Positions 26,617-35,404 of a stretch of 64,000 bases of DNA are shown here, in pieces. The stretch spans positions 669,962 through 733,961 of the forward strand of contig NZ_BMMM01000001.1 of NCBI RefSeq assembly GCF_014645835.1. The letters are read 5' to 3'. The DNA is from Streptomyces albiflavescens (GTDB lineage: Bacteria > Actinomycetota > Actinomycetes > Streptomycetales > Streptomycetaceae). The first letter of the stretch is position 1, and each line of letters begins with the position of its first letter. A program made the translations under genes and the position numbers. The notes beneath the pieces are model-generated. The model was not told the origin of the DNA and searched no databases. It worked only from the letters and a program-made list of their open reading frames with translations.

Positions 26617-28053
26617 TCACGTCCTGAACGTGAGACGGCGGACCCACTTGGTGTTGTTCACACCCGGGTTGGCCGGAACGATGATGCGGGCGGGATAGCC
26701 GTGGTCGAGCGAGAGATCCGCGCCGTTGACGTGCAGGGCGAGCAGCGACCGCGGGTCGTGGATCTGGTTGCCGCGCAGGACCACCCTCCTGAAGGGGCCG
26801 GAGGATTGGACCGATTCCACCAGGACGCTTCCCGCATCGGGAAGGCCGGCCATGGCGGCGAGATCGGCCAGGCGCAGGCCGCTCCAGTGCTGGTCGGCGG
26901 TGGACCACCCCTCCACGCAGGCGATCGGCAGTGCGGCGGTGTGCCGGCGCATCGCGAGAAGCTGCTCGCGCGCGAGGACCAGTGCCGGCCCCTGTCCGTG
27001 CACCTCCAGTCGCCAGTTCGGGCCGACATCGGCCGCGGAGACACCCACGGCCGCGGCTGTCTTGTTGATCTGGAAGCCGTTCGGTCCACCACCTGGATTG
27101 CGGTTGTGCGGGGCGAGCAGGGCGGTGGTGCGCAGTCGGCCCCCGATACTCTGCCCTGCGGTCACCACGAGCAGGAGCAGGGATCCCGCTCCTACCATCG
27201 CCAGGGCGCCGCGCCGCGTCATGCTCGGCGCGTCGGGTGCGGTCGCCACCAGGCCATCGGGGTCGGGCGGCTCGGGCCGGGTGTGGGCGAGGTCGGTGCG
27301 CAGTTCGGTGACCAGATCGCGAGAGCGCAGGGCGCGTCTCATCCGACCGAGCTTGAGGCAGACGTGGACGACGAAGGCCGCGATGAACACCCAGGCGCCG
27401 TAGAAATGCAGGCGGTAGAAGGAGCCCGGGAAAACGTAATGGAGCTGGATGTTGAGGATCCCGGTGACGAATTCGAAGATGACGCCACCGACCAGCATCA
27501 GCAGGGACAACCGCTCCAGGCCGTGGGCGACGCTGCGGATCGGCAGCCACGTGAACAGCTTGGGGATGACCGACCACAGCTTGGCCAGCAGTACCGGGAC
27601 GAGAACCACCCCAAGGGTGACGTGCACGCCCTGGACGAGCCGGTACAACCAGTAGGGATGCGTGGGCCAGTCGAAGAGGTAGAAGCCCAGCAGGCCCTTG
27701 TCGGGAGTCTTGTCGTTGAGCCCGCTCAGATCGGGGTTGTACGCGGCGTAGGACAGCACGCCGGTGACGAAGAGCACCGGAATGCCGACCAGCAGCACCA
27801 GGCCGAACACCGACGTCAACCACGGTCCGCGGAGGGGACTGCGCCAGAACCCGGGGCGGAAGGGTCCCGGAGGCGGAGGCGTCTGCCCGACCCGCTCGGC
27901 AATGGCCCGGACACGAGTGCCGGCCGCGGCGACAAGACCCGCCGCAGCGGCGACGGTCCGCTTCAGGCGCCGCCGCGGGTGCCCCCCGTCGGGCCTCGGG
28001 CGCTCCGGTCCTCCGCGTGAACCAGACTCCGGCGGCCGTCCGCCACTGCTCAT
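26617..28053 (-). CDS. Fusion of cytochrome b561-like membrane domain and sulfite-oxidase-type molybdopterin domain
   Basis: 478 aa. After a basic, Pro-rich N-terminus, residues about 70-240 form four or five helices with histidines (VQGVHVTLGVVLVP, RLHFYGAWVFIAAFVVHVCLK), like a b-type cytochrome. At 278 a second export-like segment begins (TRRGALAMVGAGSLLLLVV). The C-terminal domain is of the oxidoreductase molybdopterin-binding type, with the metal-ligand Cys379 in IACVEGWS and the end block GYPARIIVPANPGVNNTKWV. The enzyme probably works outside the membrane, passing electrons through its own haem domain. Substrate unknown. Confidence 0.88.
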   Translation of the reverse strand: MSSGGRPPESGSRGGPERPRPDGGHPRRRLKRTVAAAAGLVAAAGTRVRAIAERVGQTPPPPGPFRPGFWRSPLRGPWLTSVFGLVLLVGIPVLFVTGVLSYAAYNPDLSGLNDKTPDKGLLGFYLFDWPTHPYWLYRLVQGVHVTLGVVLVPVLLAKLWSVIPKLFTWLPIRSVAHGLERLSLLMLVGGVIFEFVTGILNIQLHYVFPGSFYRLHFYGAWVFIAAFVVHVCLKLGRMRRALRSRDLVTELRTDLAHTRPEPPDPDGLVATAPDAPSMTRRGALAMVGAGSLLLLVVTAGQSIGGRLRTTALLAPHNRNPGGGPNGFQINKTAAAVGVSAADVGPNWRLEVHGQGPALVLAREQLLAMRRHTAALPIACVEGWSTADQHWSGLRLADLAAMAGLPDAGSVLVESVQSSGPFRRVVLRGNQIHDPRSLLALHVNGADLSLDHGYPARIIVPANPGVNNTKWVRRLTFRT

Positions 28054-28310
28054 CAGCCGTCTCCTCCACGCGGCGCCGCGCCCTCACCGACGGACGGCCC
28101 ACCGCAAGACCCTCTTGCGACGCATGACTGGTGAAACCCCTACAAAATGTCACCGACTCACCCGAGGGCACACCCGTGTCGTGATCGCGGCTCCCGCTGA
28201 TAGTCGTACGGCCGCACCCCACCAGCCGAACGGCGCAACCCGGCCCGCAGACAATCGCGACATGGAACAGTGCGCGCCCCGACGCCCACGCGCCGACCGA
28301 CGATGATGGT

Positions 28311-28754
28311 GTGCAAGGTGGAGCAACACCGAAAGACAGCGCCGACCGGCCCAGCCACTCATCCCTGACCTGGGAGATCGGCTGCTTCCTGGTCATCGGC
28401 GCCGCCTCGACGGTGGCTCAGGCCCTGCTCTACTGGGTGCTGCGCGGCTGGTGGCCACCCGCCCTGGCCAATGTGGTCTCGCTGCCGACGGTCACCGTCC
28501 TCAATACCGAGGTCAACCGCCGGCTCACCTTCCGCAGGTACCCCGTGCCGGCCATGCGTGCACACCTCGCCGCGGGCGGCCTGTTCGTCCTGGCCTACCT
28601 CACCACCTCGGCCGCGGTCCTGATCTTCCGTCACTTCCGCCCCACGGCCTCACGTGTCGCCGAGACGCTCGCACTCGTCGGAGCCTTTGCGTTGGTGACC
28701 GTTTTGCGCTTCACCGTGCTGAGGATCGCGGTCTTCCGCCACCGCGTCCGCTGA
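28311..28754 (+). CDS. GtrA-family membrane protein
   Basis: 147 aa with four predicted helices (CFLVIGAASTVAQALLYWVL, ALANVVSLPTVTVLNTEVNR, AGGLFVLAYLTTSAAVLIF, LALVGAFALVTVLRFTVLR). GtrA proteins are thought to help move lipid-linked sugars across the membrane. The motif NTEVNRRLTFRR matches the family's N-x-x-x-x-R-x-x-F-R-R signature. The GTG start at 28311 is the only good one, but its ribosome site is weak. No glycosyltransferase is adjacent. Confidence 0.82.
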   Translation: MQGGATPKDSADRPSHSSLTWEIGCFLVIGAASTVAQALLYWVLRGWWPPALANVVSLPTVTVLNTEVNRRLTFRRYPVPAMRAHLAAGGLFVLAYLTTSAAVLIFRHFRPTASRVAETLALVGAFALVTVLRFTVLRIAVFRHRVR

Positions 28755-28799
28755 CAACGCCCGGCCCTGCCGGCGCCTCGAGTGTCTTCCGGTCATGGG

Positions 28800-28995
28800 G
28801 ACCGAACCAACTGCAGCAAAGTCCTGACCAAGTCCGCCGTAGAGTTGCGCCGCACCACGCGCATCGCCTGAGCGACCGGTCAGCTCGTCCAACTCGATGC
28901 GTGCCGCGATGGCCTCTGGATGGGTGGGCCCGTGCTGGATCCGCACCTCACGAGCGCGCCGCTCGGTCTGTCGAATACGGCCCAGAAACCGGTAT
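28800..28995 (-). pseudogene. TPR-protein remnant
   Basis: The minus strand reads RQTERRAREVRIQHGPTHPE, then AIAARIELDELTGRSGDARGA and AQLYGGLGQDF, the wording of actinobacterial tetratricopeptide repeat proteins (GPTHPEA, A-x-x-L-Y). Only about one and a half repeats remain, without a start, so this is a fragment. Confidence 0.4.
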
Positions 28996-29269
28996 TCACG
29001 TGGGGCACGGCGGCCCCCGCCACGATCTGGTGAACCCGCGCAGACTGCTCCTTCATCCGGCTACGGAGCCCGGCTGCTCAGCGGCCTGCCGTCCCGGCCT
29101 GCGGCTTGGCGGTGCTGGACGGCCTGGTCGCCGCCACCATGCTCACGATGGGCCGGCTGCTGCCGACGCCTGACCGCCCCGCGTTGCGCACCGCTTTGCG
29201 CTCGTCGAGCTCCATCGCTCCCGGGGCGCGCATCATCAAAGGAGGGGAGACCATCGACGAGGAGTGGCG

Positions 29270-30367
29270 ATGAGGTTGTCGTTCCTTGAACCCCTCTACG
29301 CGGAGCCGGGCCCGTTCGCCTCCGTGTACCTGGACACCTCCCGAAACGTCGAGCATCCCGACCGGGCGATCGCGCTGCGCTGGCGGCGGCTGCGCGAGAG
29401 TCTGTCCCGTCAGGGCTCGGACCGAGCGCTGCTGAACGTACTGGAGGAGGTGGTCGGCGCCGACACAGAGGTGCCGGGGGTGCACGGTCAGGCCATCTTC
29501 GCCGCCCACGGCACGCTCGTCCTGGACGGGGAGCTGCCCAGGCCGCCCGAGCACGACTCCGCGCGCTACAGCACCCTGCCGGACGCGATGCCCCTGGTCA
29601 CCCAGCACGTTCCGGAGATCCCCTACATGGCCGTAGTCGTCCACTACGGCGGCCTTCCGACCGCCGAGACCCACGGCTGGGTCACTCTGGAGGCGGAGAC
29701 CGGCATCTGGCCCGCGTCCACCGTCACCCCAGGTGAGCGGCTGCACTGCAGGGTCGCGGTGGCGACCTGGCACCGCACCTCCCTCCGGCTCGGCCACCGG
29801 CTGGACGAACGGGCGCGGCGCGCCCATGCCGACGCCGTCGTCGTGGGCGGGAACGAGTGGGCGTGCAACGTACTGATCCGCCGCCTGCCGCACACCCTGC
29901 GGGACAAGGTCGTACGCGTGGGCGGCCGGACCCCCACCGACACCGGACGCGCCCTGTTGGAGCCGCAGCTCGACGGCGTCTTCCGCGGCCGCATGGCCGC
30001 GCACGACCGCGAACTCGTGGACATCTTCATCGGCCGGCGTGCCCTGGACGGACCCATGACGGAGGGGCTGGCCGCCACCGTCGCCGCCCTCCAGCGCGGC
30101 CAGGTCGCGGCACTTCTGCTGAACCGACCCCCAGGGTCTTCGCTGCGGCTCTGGGCGGGCTCCCAGCCCACTCAGCTCGCCCTGACCGAGGCGGAACTGA
30201 TGTCCTTCGGCGTGCGGGCCCCGCACGAGGAACGCGCCGACGAGGCCCTCGTCCGGGCCCTCGTCGGCACCGGCGCCGAGCTGGTCGTCGTACCGGAGAG
30301 CGAGCTGAGGCTGTACGAAGGCGTGGGCGCCCTGCTGCGGTACACCGACCCGGGGACCCCGTCCTGA
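29270..30367 (+). CDS. eRF1-domain-2-like protein (baeRF2 / Vms1-type family)
   Basis: 365 aa from ATG 29270 (GAGGAG 8 nt upstream). The N-terminal FLEPLYAEPGPFASVYLDTSRN and the central VVVHYGGLPTAETHGWVTLE block match actinobacterial proteins related to translation release factor eRF1, proposed to act on stalled or hibernating ribosomes. The C-terminal third repeats the alternating beta/alpha pattern of an L7Ae/eRF1-like domain (TGAELVVVPESELRLYEGVGALLRYT). The role in ribosome rescue is from the family and not shown here. It is monocistronic. Confidence 0.7.
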   Translation: MRLSFLEPLYAEPGPFASVYLDTSRNVEHPDRAIALRWRRLRESLSRQGSDRALLNVLEEVVGADTEVPGVHGQAIFAAHGTLVLDGELPRPPEHDSARYSTLPDAMPLVTQHVPEIPYMAVVVHYGGLPTAETHGWVTLEAETGIWPASTVTPGERLHCRVAVATWHRTSLRLGHRLDERARRAHADAVVVGGNEWACNVLIRRLPHTLRDKVVRVGGRTPTDTGRALLEPQLDGVFRGRMAAHDRELVDIFIGRRALDGPMTEGLAATVAALQRGQVAALLLNRPPGSSLRLWAGSQPTQLALTEAELMSFGVRAPHEERADEALVRALVGTGAELVVVPESELRLYEGVGALLRYTDPGTPS

Positions 30368-30475
30368 CTCCGACGCGCTGCGCCTCCCGGATCACGGGGC
30401 CCCTTGCGCCCGACCGCCCCGGATCGCGCCGCGCGCGAAACATGCCGACACTGGGCTGGAGCGGCAGCGCGGCGT

Positions 30476-30865
30476 ATGAGCGGCGGATGGGGCACATGGA
30501 CAGGAGCAGGAGCGGCGCGGAAGGAGACGGACGTTTCGATCACCCCGCCCAAGACCTGGGCGGTAGGCGTGCCGGCGGTGGCCAACCCGCTGCGGTACTC
30601 CCTGGAGCAGACGACGGTCCGCCGTACGGCGCTGACGCTGCTCAACCTCAACCAGACCGAAGGCTGCGACTGCCCGGGCTGCGCCTGGCCGGAACCGGAC
30701 CCCGCTCACCGGCACCGCAACGAGTACTGCGAGAACGGCACCAAGCACGTGAGCAACGAGGCGACGTCGGGCGGCGAGCAGGATCACGCCGCGCGGCTTC
30801 TGGAACGCACCACGAGCGGGGCCACCGGCGCCACCGCCACGGCTCCGCGGTCCGATGATCCATGA
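30476..30865 (+). pseudogene. N-terminal fragment of an FdhF/YdeP-type molybdopterin oxidoreductase
   Basis: The frame reads PPKTWAVGVPAVANPLRYSL, then RRTALTLLNLNQTEGCDCPG and CAWPEPDPAHRHRNEYCENG. This is the unmistakable N-terminus of the about 750-aa YdeP-like oxidoreductases (LNLNQ, DCPGCAWPDP, FCENGAKAV). After VSNEAT the similarity stops and the frame ends at 30865, so over 80% of the protein is missing. The next gene (PIMT) starts inside its tail. Confidence 0.72.
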
Positions 30866-31499
30866 AGGAACCCCCGAGGACCTGGTCCGCGCGGCCCATG
30901 CCGTGGGCGTGACCGACGCCCGTCTCCTGGAGGCCGTACGGAGCGTCCCCCGGGCGGAATTCGTCCCCGCGGACGAGGTGGCATCCGCGTACCGGGACAC
31001 GCCCGTTCCGCTCCCCCACGGGCAGGTGACCACCCAGCCCTCGCTGATCGCCATGATGGTCTCCGCGCTCGGCCTCACCGGAGACGAACAGGTCCTGGAG
31101 GTCGGGACCGGATACGGCTGGCAGACCGCGCTGCTGGCCCGCTTGGCCGCGTATGTCGTCAGCGTCGAGCGCTGGCCCGACCTGGTCGACGAGGCCCGTC
31201 TGCGGCTGGCCGGGCAGGGTGTCGGCAATGCCGAGGTCGTACTCGGCGACGGGACCCTCGGGATGCCGACCCGTGCCCCGTACGACGCCGTCATCGTCTG
31301 CGCGGCCTTCCCGCGCGTGCCCGAGCCGCTCGTGGATCAGCTCCGCACCGGTGGCCGGCTCGTCCAGCCGATCGGGCAGGGCGGGCAGGAGCGCGTCGAG
31401 CTGTACGAGCGGCGGCCCCACAACCTGGTGCACCGCAGGACGGTCACCGCGGCCCGGTTCGTCCGGCTGTACGGCGCCCATGGCTACGACCAGCGGTGA
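30855..31499 (+). CDS. pcm: Protein-L-isoaspartate O-methyltransferase
   Basis: 214 aa from ATG 30855. It repairs isoaspartyl residues using S-adenosylmethionine. The family block VPLPHGQVTTQPSLIAMMVS is followed by motif I QVLEVGTGYGWQTALLARL, then the acidic residue in VVSVERW and post-motif DAVIVCAAFPRVPEPLVDQL. Length is normal. The start overlaps the tail of the FdhF-like fragment, and the ribosome site is poor, so expression may rely on upstream translation. Unlinked to surE, its frequent neighbour in other bacteria. Confidence 0.9.
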   Translation: MIHEGTPEDLVRAAHAVGVTDARLLEAVRSVPRAEFVPADEVASAYRDTPVPLPHGQVTTQPSLIAMMVSALGLTGDEQVLEVGTGYGWQTALLARLAAYVVSVERWPDLVDEARLRLAGQGVGNAEVVLGDGTLGMPTRAPYDAVIVCAAFPRVPEPLVDQLRTGGRLVQPIGQGGQERVELYERRPHNLVHRRTVTAARFVRLYGAHGYDQR

Positions 31500-31504
31500 C
31501 GCGC

Positions 31505-31957
31505 TCAGCGCTGATAGGTCCCGACCAGGGTGCCGGAGGCCAGCTCCCTGCCCTTCAGGGCACGGTGCACGTCCTCGACGCCCGGGTGGCCGTGCAGCGG
31601 CAGCGGCTCGGACAGGGCGTACAGGCGGAAGAAGTAGCGGTGCGGCCCGTGCCCCGGTGGAGGCATCGGCCCTCCCCAGCCCACGCGGCCGAAGCCGTTG
31701 GGCCACGGCCGGCCCCCCTGGGGCTTCTGGCCCTCCGCCGCCCCGGTGGTCCCCGGATCGATGCCGGTCACCAGCCAGTGCAGGAAGGTCGTCCCCGGCG
31801 CGTCCGGGTCCTCGCACAGGAGCACCAGCTCCGTGGCCTCCTGGGGCACCCCCGACCAGGTCAGGGGCGGTGAGATGTTCTCACCCTCCCCGCTGTACCG
31901 ACGGGGGATCACCGTTTTGTCGTCGAACGCTGTGCTGCTGAGTTCAATTCTGCTCAT
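31505..31957 (-). CDS. YbhB/YbcL-type phosphatidylethanolamine-binding (PEBP) protein
   Basis: 150 aa from ATG 31957. The ligand-site motifs are present: GENISPPLTWSGVP, DPDAP and FLHWLVTGIDP, then GPHRYFFRLYAL. The length matches the bacterial YbhB group. Function in bacteria is unclear; ligand binding of small phosphorylated or lipid molecules is assumed from the fold. Convergent with the PIMT gene, 5 bp apart. Confidence 0.9.
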   Translation of the reverse strand: MSRIELSSTAFDDKTVIPRRYSGEGENISPPLTWSGVPQEATELVLLCEDPDAPGTTFLHWLVTGIDPGTTGAAEGQKPQGGRPWPNGFGRVGWGGPMPPPGHGPHRYFFRLYALSEPLPLHGHPGVEDVHRALKGRELASGTLVGTYQR

Positions 31958-32067
31958 GCGTGCCGCCATACCCGCAACCGCGGCACCGGCACCGGTCCGC
32001 ACCCCAAAACCCCCGCTCGGCCGAGCCCACCCGGGCCGCCTCCGGAAGCGGGGGTGAAGATGGCAGT

Positions 32068-32628
32068 GTGCCGACAAGGATCCTGATCGAGGGCCGCCCT
32101 GGCGCGGGCAAGACGACCGCCCTGCGTCGGCTGGCCGCGCTGCTGCCCACCCACGCGGCCACCGGCTTCACCACGGAGGAGATCCGGCAATCCGGCGCCC
32201 GCGTCGGTTTCGCCATGGAGACCCTGGCAGGCCGACGGGAAGTGCTCGCCCATGTCGACCTGCCCGGTCCGCCACGGGTGGGGAAATACGGCGTCGACCC
32301 GGGCGTCATGGAACGACTGGCGCTGCCGTCGCTTCGGCCGGCAGCAACCGAGGAGGCAACAGGGCGGCTCGTGCTCATCGACGAGTTGGGGCGGATGGAA
32401 CTGGCGTGCACGGCGTTCCGGCACGCGGTCGACGCGCTGTTCGTCGCCGAGGTCGACGTCGTCGCCACGGTCCACACGCACCGCGATCCGTTCACCGACG
32501 CCCTCAAGCGGCGCGCCGACATCGAGGTCGTTCAGCTCACTCCGGCAAATCGGGACGTCCTGCCGGGGGAGCTCGCGGCCCGGCTGCAGCAGCCCCGGAC
32601 GCACAATAGGCCTCCTTCTCACGGATGA
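32068..32628 (+). CDS. THEP1-like nucleoside-triphosphatase
   Basis: 186 aa from GTG 32068. P-loop RILIEGRPGAGKTTALRRL at the N-terminus, then GFTTEEIRQSGARVGF, VGKYGVDPGV and Walker B LVLIDELGRMEL, the pattern of the small NTPase family KAP/THEP1 (PF03266). The physiological substrate is not known. The tail (PRTHNRPPSHG) is basic. Divergent from the PEBP gene. Confidence 0.85.
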   Translation: MPTRILIEGRPGAGKTTALRRLAALLPTHAATGFTTEEIRQSGARVGFAMETLAGRREVLAHVDLPGPPRVGKYGVDPGVMERLALPSLRPAATEEATGRLVLIDELGRMELACTAFRHAVDALFVAEVDVVATVHTHRDPFTDALKRRADIEVVQLTPANRDVLPGELAARLQQPRTHNRPPSHG

Positions 32629-32758
32629 GAGACCGGCCTCCGGCCTGCTGAAAGCAGAGTCGGGGCGACAGGATGTGAAGTCTCCCGGTCGGTGCGACCG
32701 GCGGCGCCCACTACCAAGGGTCAGTGCCTGCCCACCGAGTACGCGGCCGGCATCGCCG

Positions 32759-33028
32759 TCACCACCCGGTGCGGCGCCCGCCCCTCGCCGGCCGCCCGCT
32801 CTTTGGGTCGACGGAGCGCAGGCCTTCCATGCGGTTCAGGCGCAGCTGGACGTCGCGCTCGACAGCGGCCGGGCTGAAGGAGTGCCCGGCCCCGACCGCC
32901 TTGACCCGCAGCCCGTCGCGGACCGCATCCCGGACCGCGTCGGCCACCTCGGCCGTGCTCCCCGGCGTCCGTACGCACGCGGGCCGTGCCTCCTCGTTCC
33001 CCGCCCAGTTGCGCCATACCCCGGCCAT
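32759..33028 (-). pseudogene. N-terminal fragment of a D-arabinono-1,4-lactone oxidase-type FAD enzyme
   Basis: Reads VWRNWAGNEEARPACVRTPG, then DAVRDGLRVKAVGAGHSFSP, the FAD-binding start of aldonolactone oxidases (WRNWAGN, VKAVGxGHSF). It ends after 89 residues; a normal enzyme has about 430. The downstream half is absent. The surrounding 32629-33103 interval holds no other gene. Confidence 0.6.
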
Positions 33029-33103
33029 TCCGGCTCGGGTACGAGTTCGGCATCCGGGATCCGCTGGAGCGCATACGGAATCCGCGTGCGCCTGGCGGGC
33101 GGC

Positions 33104-34438
33104 TCAACCGCGCTGAGCACGGATGAGGTCGCGGTACCACGCGAAAGACGCCTTCGGGGTGCGGACCTGGGTGTCGTGGTCGACGTGGACGAGACCGAAG
33201 CGCTGGTGGAAGCCCTCGGCCCATTCGAAGTTGTCCATCAGGGTCCAGGTGAAGTAGCCACGCACGTCCACGCCGTGGGCCACGGCGGCGTCGACGGCCT
33301 GAAGATGGGTGTCCAGGTAGTCGATGCGGTCGAGGTCGAGGACGGTGCCGTCCGCGTTGACGACGTCCTCGACCGAGCAGCCGTTCTCCGTGATGTAAAC
33401 CGGCGGGAGTGCCGGGTATCGCTCCTTGAGGCCGACGAGCAGTTCCCGTAGGCCGTCGGGGACGACGGGCCAGTCGAAGGCGGTGCGGCGGTAGCCCTCG
33501 ATGGGGGCCTCTTCGAATGGCAGCCCCTCGGACGCCGGCGCCTGGATCCGGGTCGGGTTGTAGTAGTTGATGCCGAGCGCGCCCAGGGGGGCCGAGATCA
33601 GTTCGAGATCGCCGTCCCGGACGGAGCCGCCGAGGGTGGCGTCCGCGCCGAAGGCCGACAGGTCGGGGTAGGTGCCCGTGAGGATCGGGTCGTTGAACAG
33701 GCAGTTGTGCAGGTTGTCATAGGCCCGCGCGGCGGCGCGGTCGGCGGGAGCCTCCGAGGCGGGCCAGACCGGGGTGCAGTTGTTGGCGATCATCACCTGG
33801 AAGCCGCGTGCCCGCAGCTCCCTCAGCGCCAGGCCATGGCCGAGCAGCTGATGGTGGGCGACCGGCAGGCAGTCGAGGAACAGGGTGCGGCCCGGCGCGT
33901 GGGTGCCGAGGCCGTAGCCCCAGACCATGTGGATGAACGGCTCGTTGAGGGTGATCCACTTCTGGACGCGGTCGCCCAGCCTGTCAGCCATGACGGCGGC
34001 GTACTCGGCGAAGCGGTGCGCGGTGTCGCGGTTCAGCCAGCCGCCGCCGTCCTCGAGGCCCTGTGGGAGGTCCCAGTGGAACAGGGTCGGGACAGGTTCG
34101 ATGCCGCGTGCGAGCAGACCGTCGACCATCCGGTCATAGAAGTCCAGGCCCTGGAGGTTGACCTCACCCTTGCCGGTCGGCTGGATCCGGGGCCAGGCGA
34201 TGGAGAAGCGGTAGCCGGTGAGGCCCGCCTCAGCCATCAGCGCGAGGTCCTCCTCGTACCGGTGGTAGTGGTCGCAGGCCACGTCACCGGTGTGCCCGTC
34301 GCGGATCGTGCCGGGGCGGGCGGTGAAGGTGTCCCATACCGACGGTCCGCGACCGTCCTCCTTGGTGGCGCCCTCGATCTGATACGACGCCGTCGAGGCG
34401 CCCCAGATGAAGTCCGCGGGCAGATGGTCCAGTGTCAC
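33104..34438 (-). CDS. GH1 family beta-glucosidase
   Basis: 444 aa from GTG 34438 (AGGAGG 7 nt upstream). Hydrolyses beta-linked disaccharides such as cellobiose, intracellular (no signal peptide). The acid/base Glu lies in KWITLNEPFIHM and the nucleophile Glu in PVYITENGCS; N-terminal FIWGASTASYQIEGA and C-terminal YFTWTLMDNFEWAEGF complete the family pattern. Divergent from a TetR regulator, with an inverted repeat between the two starts, so repression lifted by a sugar is likely. Confidence 0.95.
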   Translation of the reverse strand: MTLDHLPADFIWGASTASYQIEGATKEDGRGPSVWDTFTARPGTIRDGHTGDVACDHYHRYEEDLALMAEAGLTGYRFSIAWPRIQPTGKGEVNLQGLDFYDRMVDGLLARGIEPVPTLFHWDLPQGLEDGGGWLNRDTAHRFAEYAAVMADRLGDRVQKWITLNEPFIHMVWGYGLGTHAPGRTLFLDCLPVAHHQLLGHGLALRELRARGFQVMIANNCTPVWPASEAPADRAAARAYDNLHNCLFNDPILTGTYPDLSAFGADATLGGSVRDGDLELISAPLGALGINYYNPTRIQAPASEGLPFEEAPIEGYRRTAFDWPVVPDGLRELLVGLKERYPALPPVYITENGCSVEDVVNADGTVLDLDRIDYLDTHLQAVDAAVAHGVDVRGYFTWTLMDNFEWAEGFHQRFGLVHVDHDTQVRTPKASFAWYRDLIRAQRG

Positions 34439-34456
34439 GTCTAACCTCCTGAAACA

Positions 34457-34469
34457 TGAGCAAGGCTCA
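34457..34469. promoter_or_regulatory. Candidate TetR operator, site A
   Basis: TGAGC-AAG-GCTCA (TGAG-N5-CTCA), centred in the 61 bp between the divergent beta-glucosidase and TetR starts. The same TGAG-N5-CTCA spacing recurs at 38655-38667 upstream of the dipeptidase gene, and both sites are followed within about 12 bp by CGTTAG. Confidence 0.55.
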
Positions 34470-34499
34470 CGTTAGCCCGTTCGGTGGGATGATGGAAGC

Positions 34500-35123
34500 G
34501 TGAATCAAGACCGCACTGCAGGGACCCTCCGCCGGCTGCCGGTCCAGAAGCGCAGCGCTGAACGCTTCGAACGGCTGCTGGACGCCTGCGCCGAACTCCT
34601 GGACGAGGTCGGCTATGCCGCGCTGACCACCAAAGAGGTGGCACGCAGAGCCGGGGTGCCCATCGGCACCCTTTACCAGTTCTTCTCCGACAGGGAGGGG
34701 CTGATCGGCGCGCTCGCCGCCCGCAATCTGGAGGCATTCCTGGGGCGGGTCGCGGCCCGGTTGGAGCGCGAGGCGCCCGACGGCATCTCGGGCATGGTGG
34801 ATGTGACCGTCGACGAGTTCGTCGCCATGCGCCGGACGATCACCGGTTTCGGCGTGGTCGACTTCGGCGCGGCGGGACAGGACCACATCCTGGAGCCGAC
34901 CCTGGACAACAACACCGCGGTCGCCGGAAGGCTGCGCTCACTGACCGCCTCCCTGACCGGTGTCCAGGACAACGCCGAACTTGAGATCGCTGTGCGGGTG
35001 GCCCTGGAGTGCGCGGACAGCGTGCTGAAACTGGCCTTCCGTACCGATCCGCAGGGCGACCCCCAACTGATCGCCGAGTGCAAACAAGTCCTCAACAGCT
35101 ACCTCAACGGCCGACTCCGGTGA
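34500..35123 (+). CDS. TetR-family regulator
   Basis: 207 aa from GTG 34500. The N-terminal helix-turn-helix is clear: RFERLLDACAELLDEVG, then ALTTKEVARRAGVPIGTLYQ and FFSDREGLIGAL. The C-terminal ligand domain is generic. The position opposite the beta-glucosidase and the palindrome between them suggest that it represses the sugar locus and itself. A second matching site upstream of the dipeptidase/GH36 operon extends the possible regulon. Confidence 0.9.
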   Translation: MNQDRTAGTLRRLPVQKRSAERFERLLDACAELLDEVGYAALTTKEVARRAGVPIGTLYQFFSDREGLIGALAARNLEAFLGRVAARLEREAPDGISGMVDVTVDEFVAMRRTITGFGVVDFGAAGQDHILEPTLDNNTAVAGRLRSLTASLTGVQDNAELEIAVRVALECADSVLKLAFRTDPQGDPQLIAECKQVLNSYLNGRLR

Positions 35124-35320
35124 CGGGCAACCAGTTTGTGGTCGAGGCGTGCTTCGCGGCCGACAGCGCGAACGGCTGGGACCGCTCGGGCGCTGTCGTT
35201 GGTCACGTCGAGCAATGCCCTGGATCTGTCCCCACAACGTCCAGCGCCTGGCCTCCACGGAAAGCAACGGCGCCTCAATCACCGACGTGCTGCCGGAGGA
35301 CACCGCCACCCTCCTGAGCG
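35124..35320. other. Unassigned stretch after the TetR gene
   Basis: About 200 bp without a supported gene. It lies at the edge of a deletion (see the GH36 and transporter remnants) and is probably leftover sequence. Confidence 0.35.
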
Positions 35321-35404
35321 CTAACGGACGCCCTTGACCTTCCAGACCAATACCGCGCCCAAAGCGGACATGGCCGCGGAGCAGAGGAACAGTGAGCGGT
35401 AGCC
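35321..35404 (-). pseudogene. C-terminal tail of an MFS-type transporter
   Basis: The minus frame ending at 35321 reads GYRSLFLCSAAMSALGAVLV, then WKVKGVR, a typical last membrane helix and basic end of a major-facilitator transporter. It begins abruptly at about 35404, exactly where the GH36 reading frame stops making sense. The rest of the transporter is missing. Confidence 0.5.

Noticed and set aside
26615..28396. Long minus-strand frame upstream of and in frame with the 167-aa membrane protein
   Set aside because: A frame artefact across the molybdopterin gene; the ATG at 26614 is the real start.
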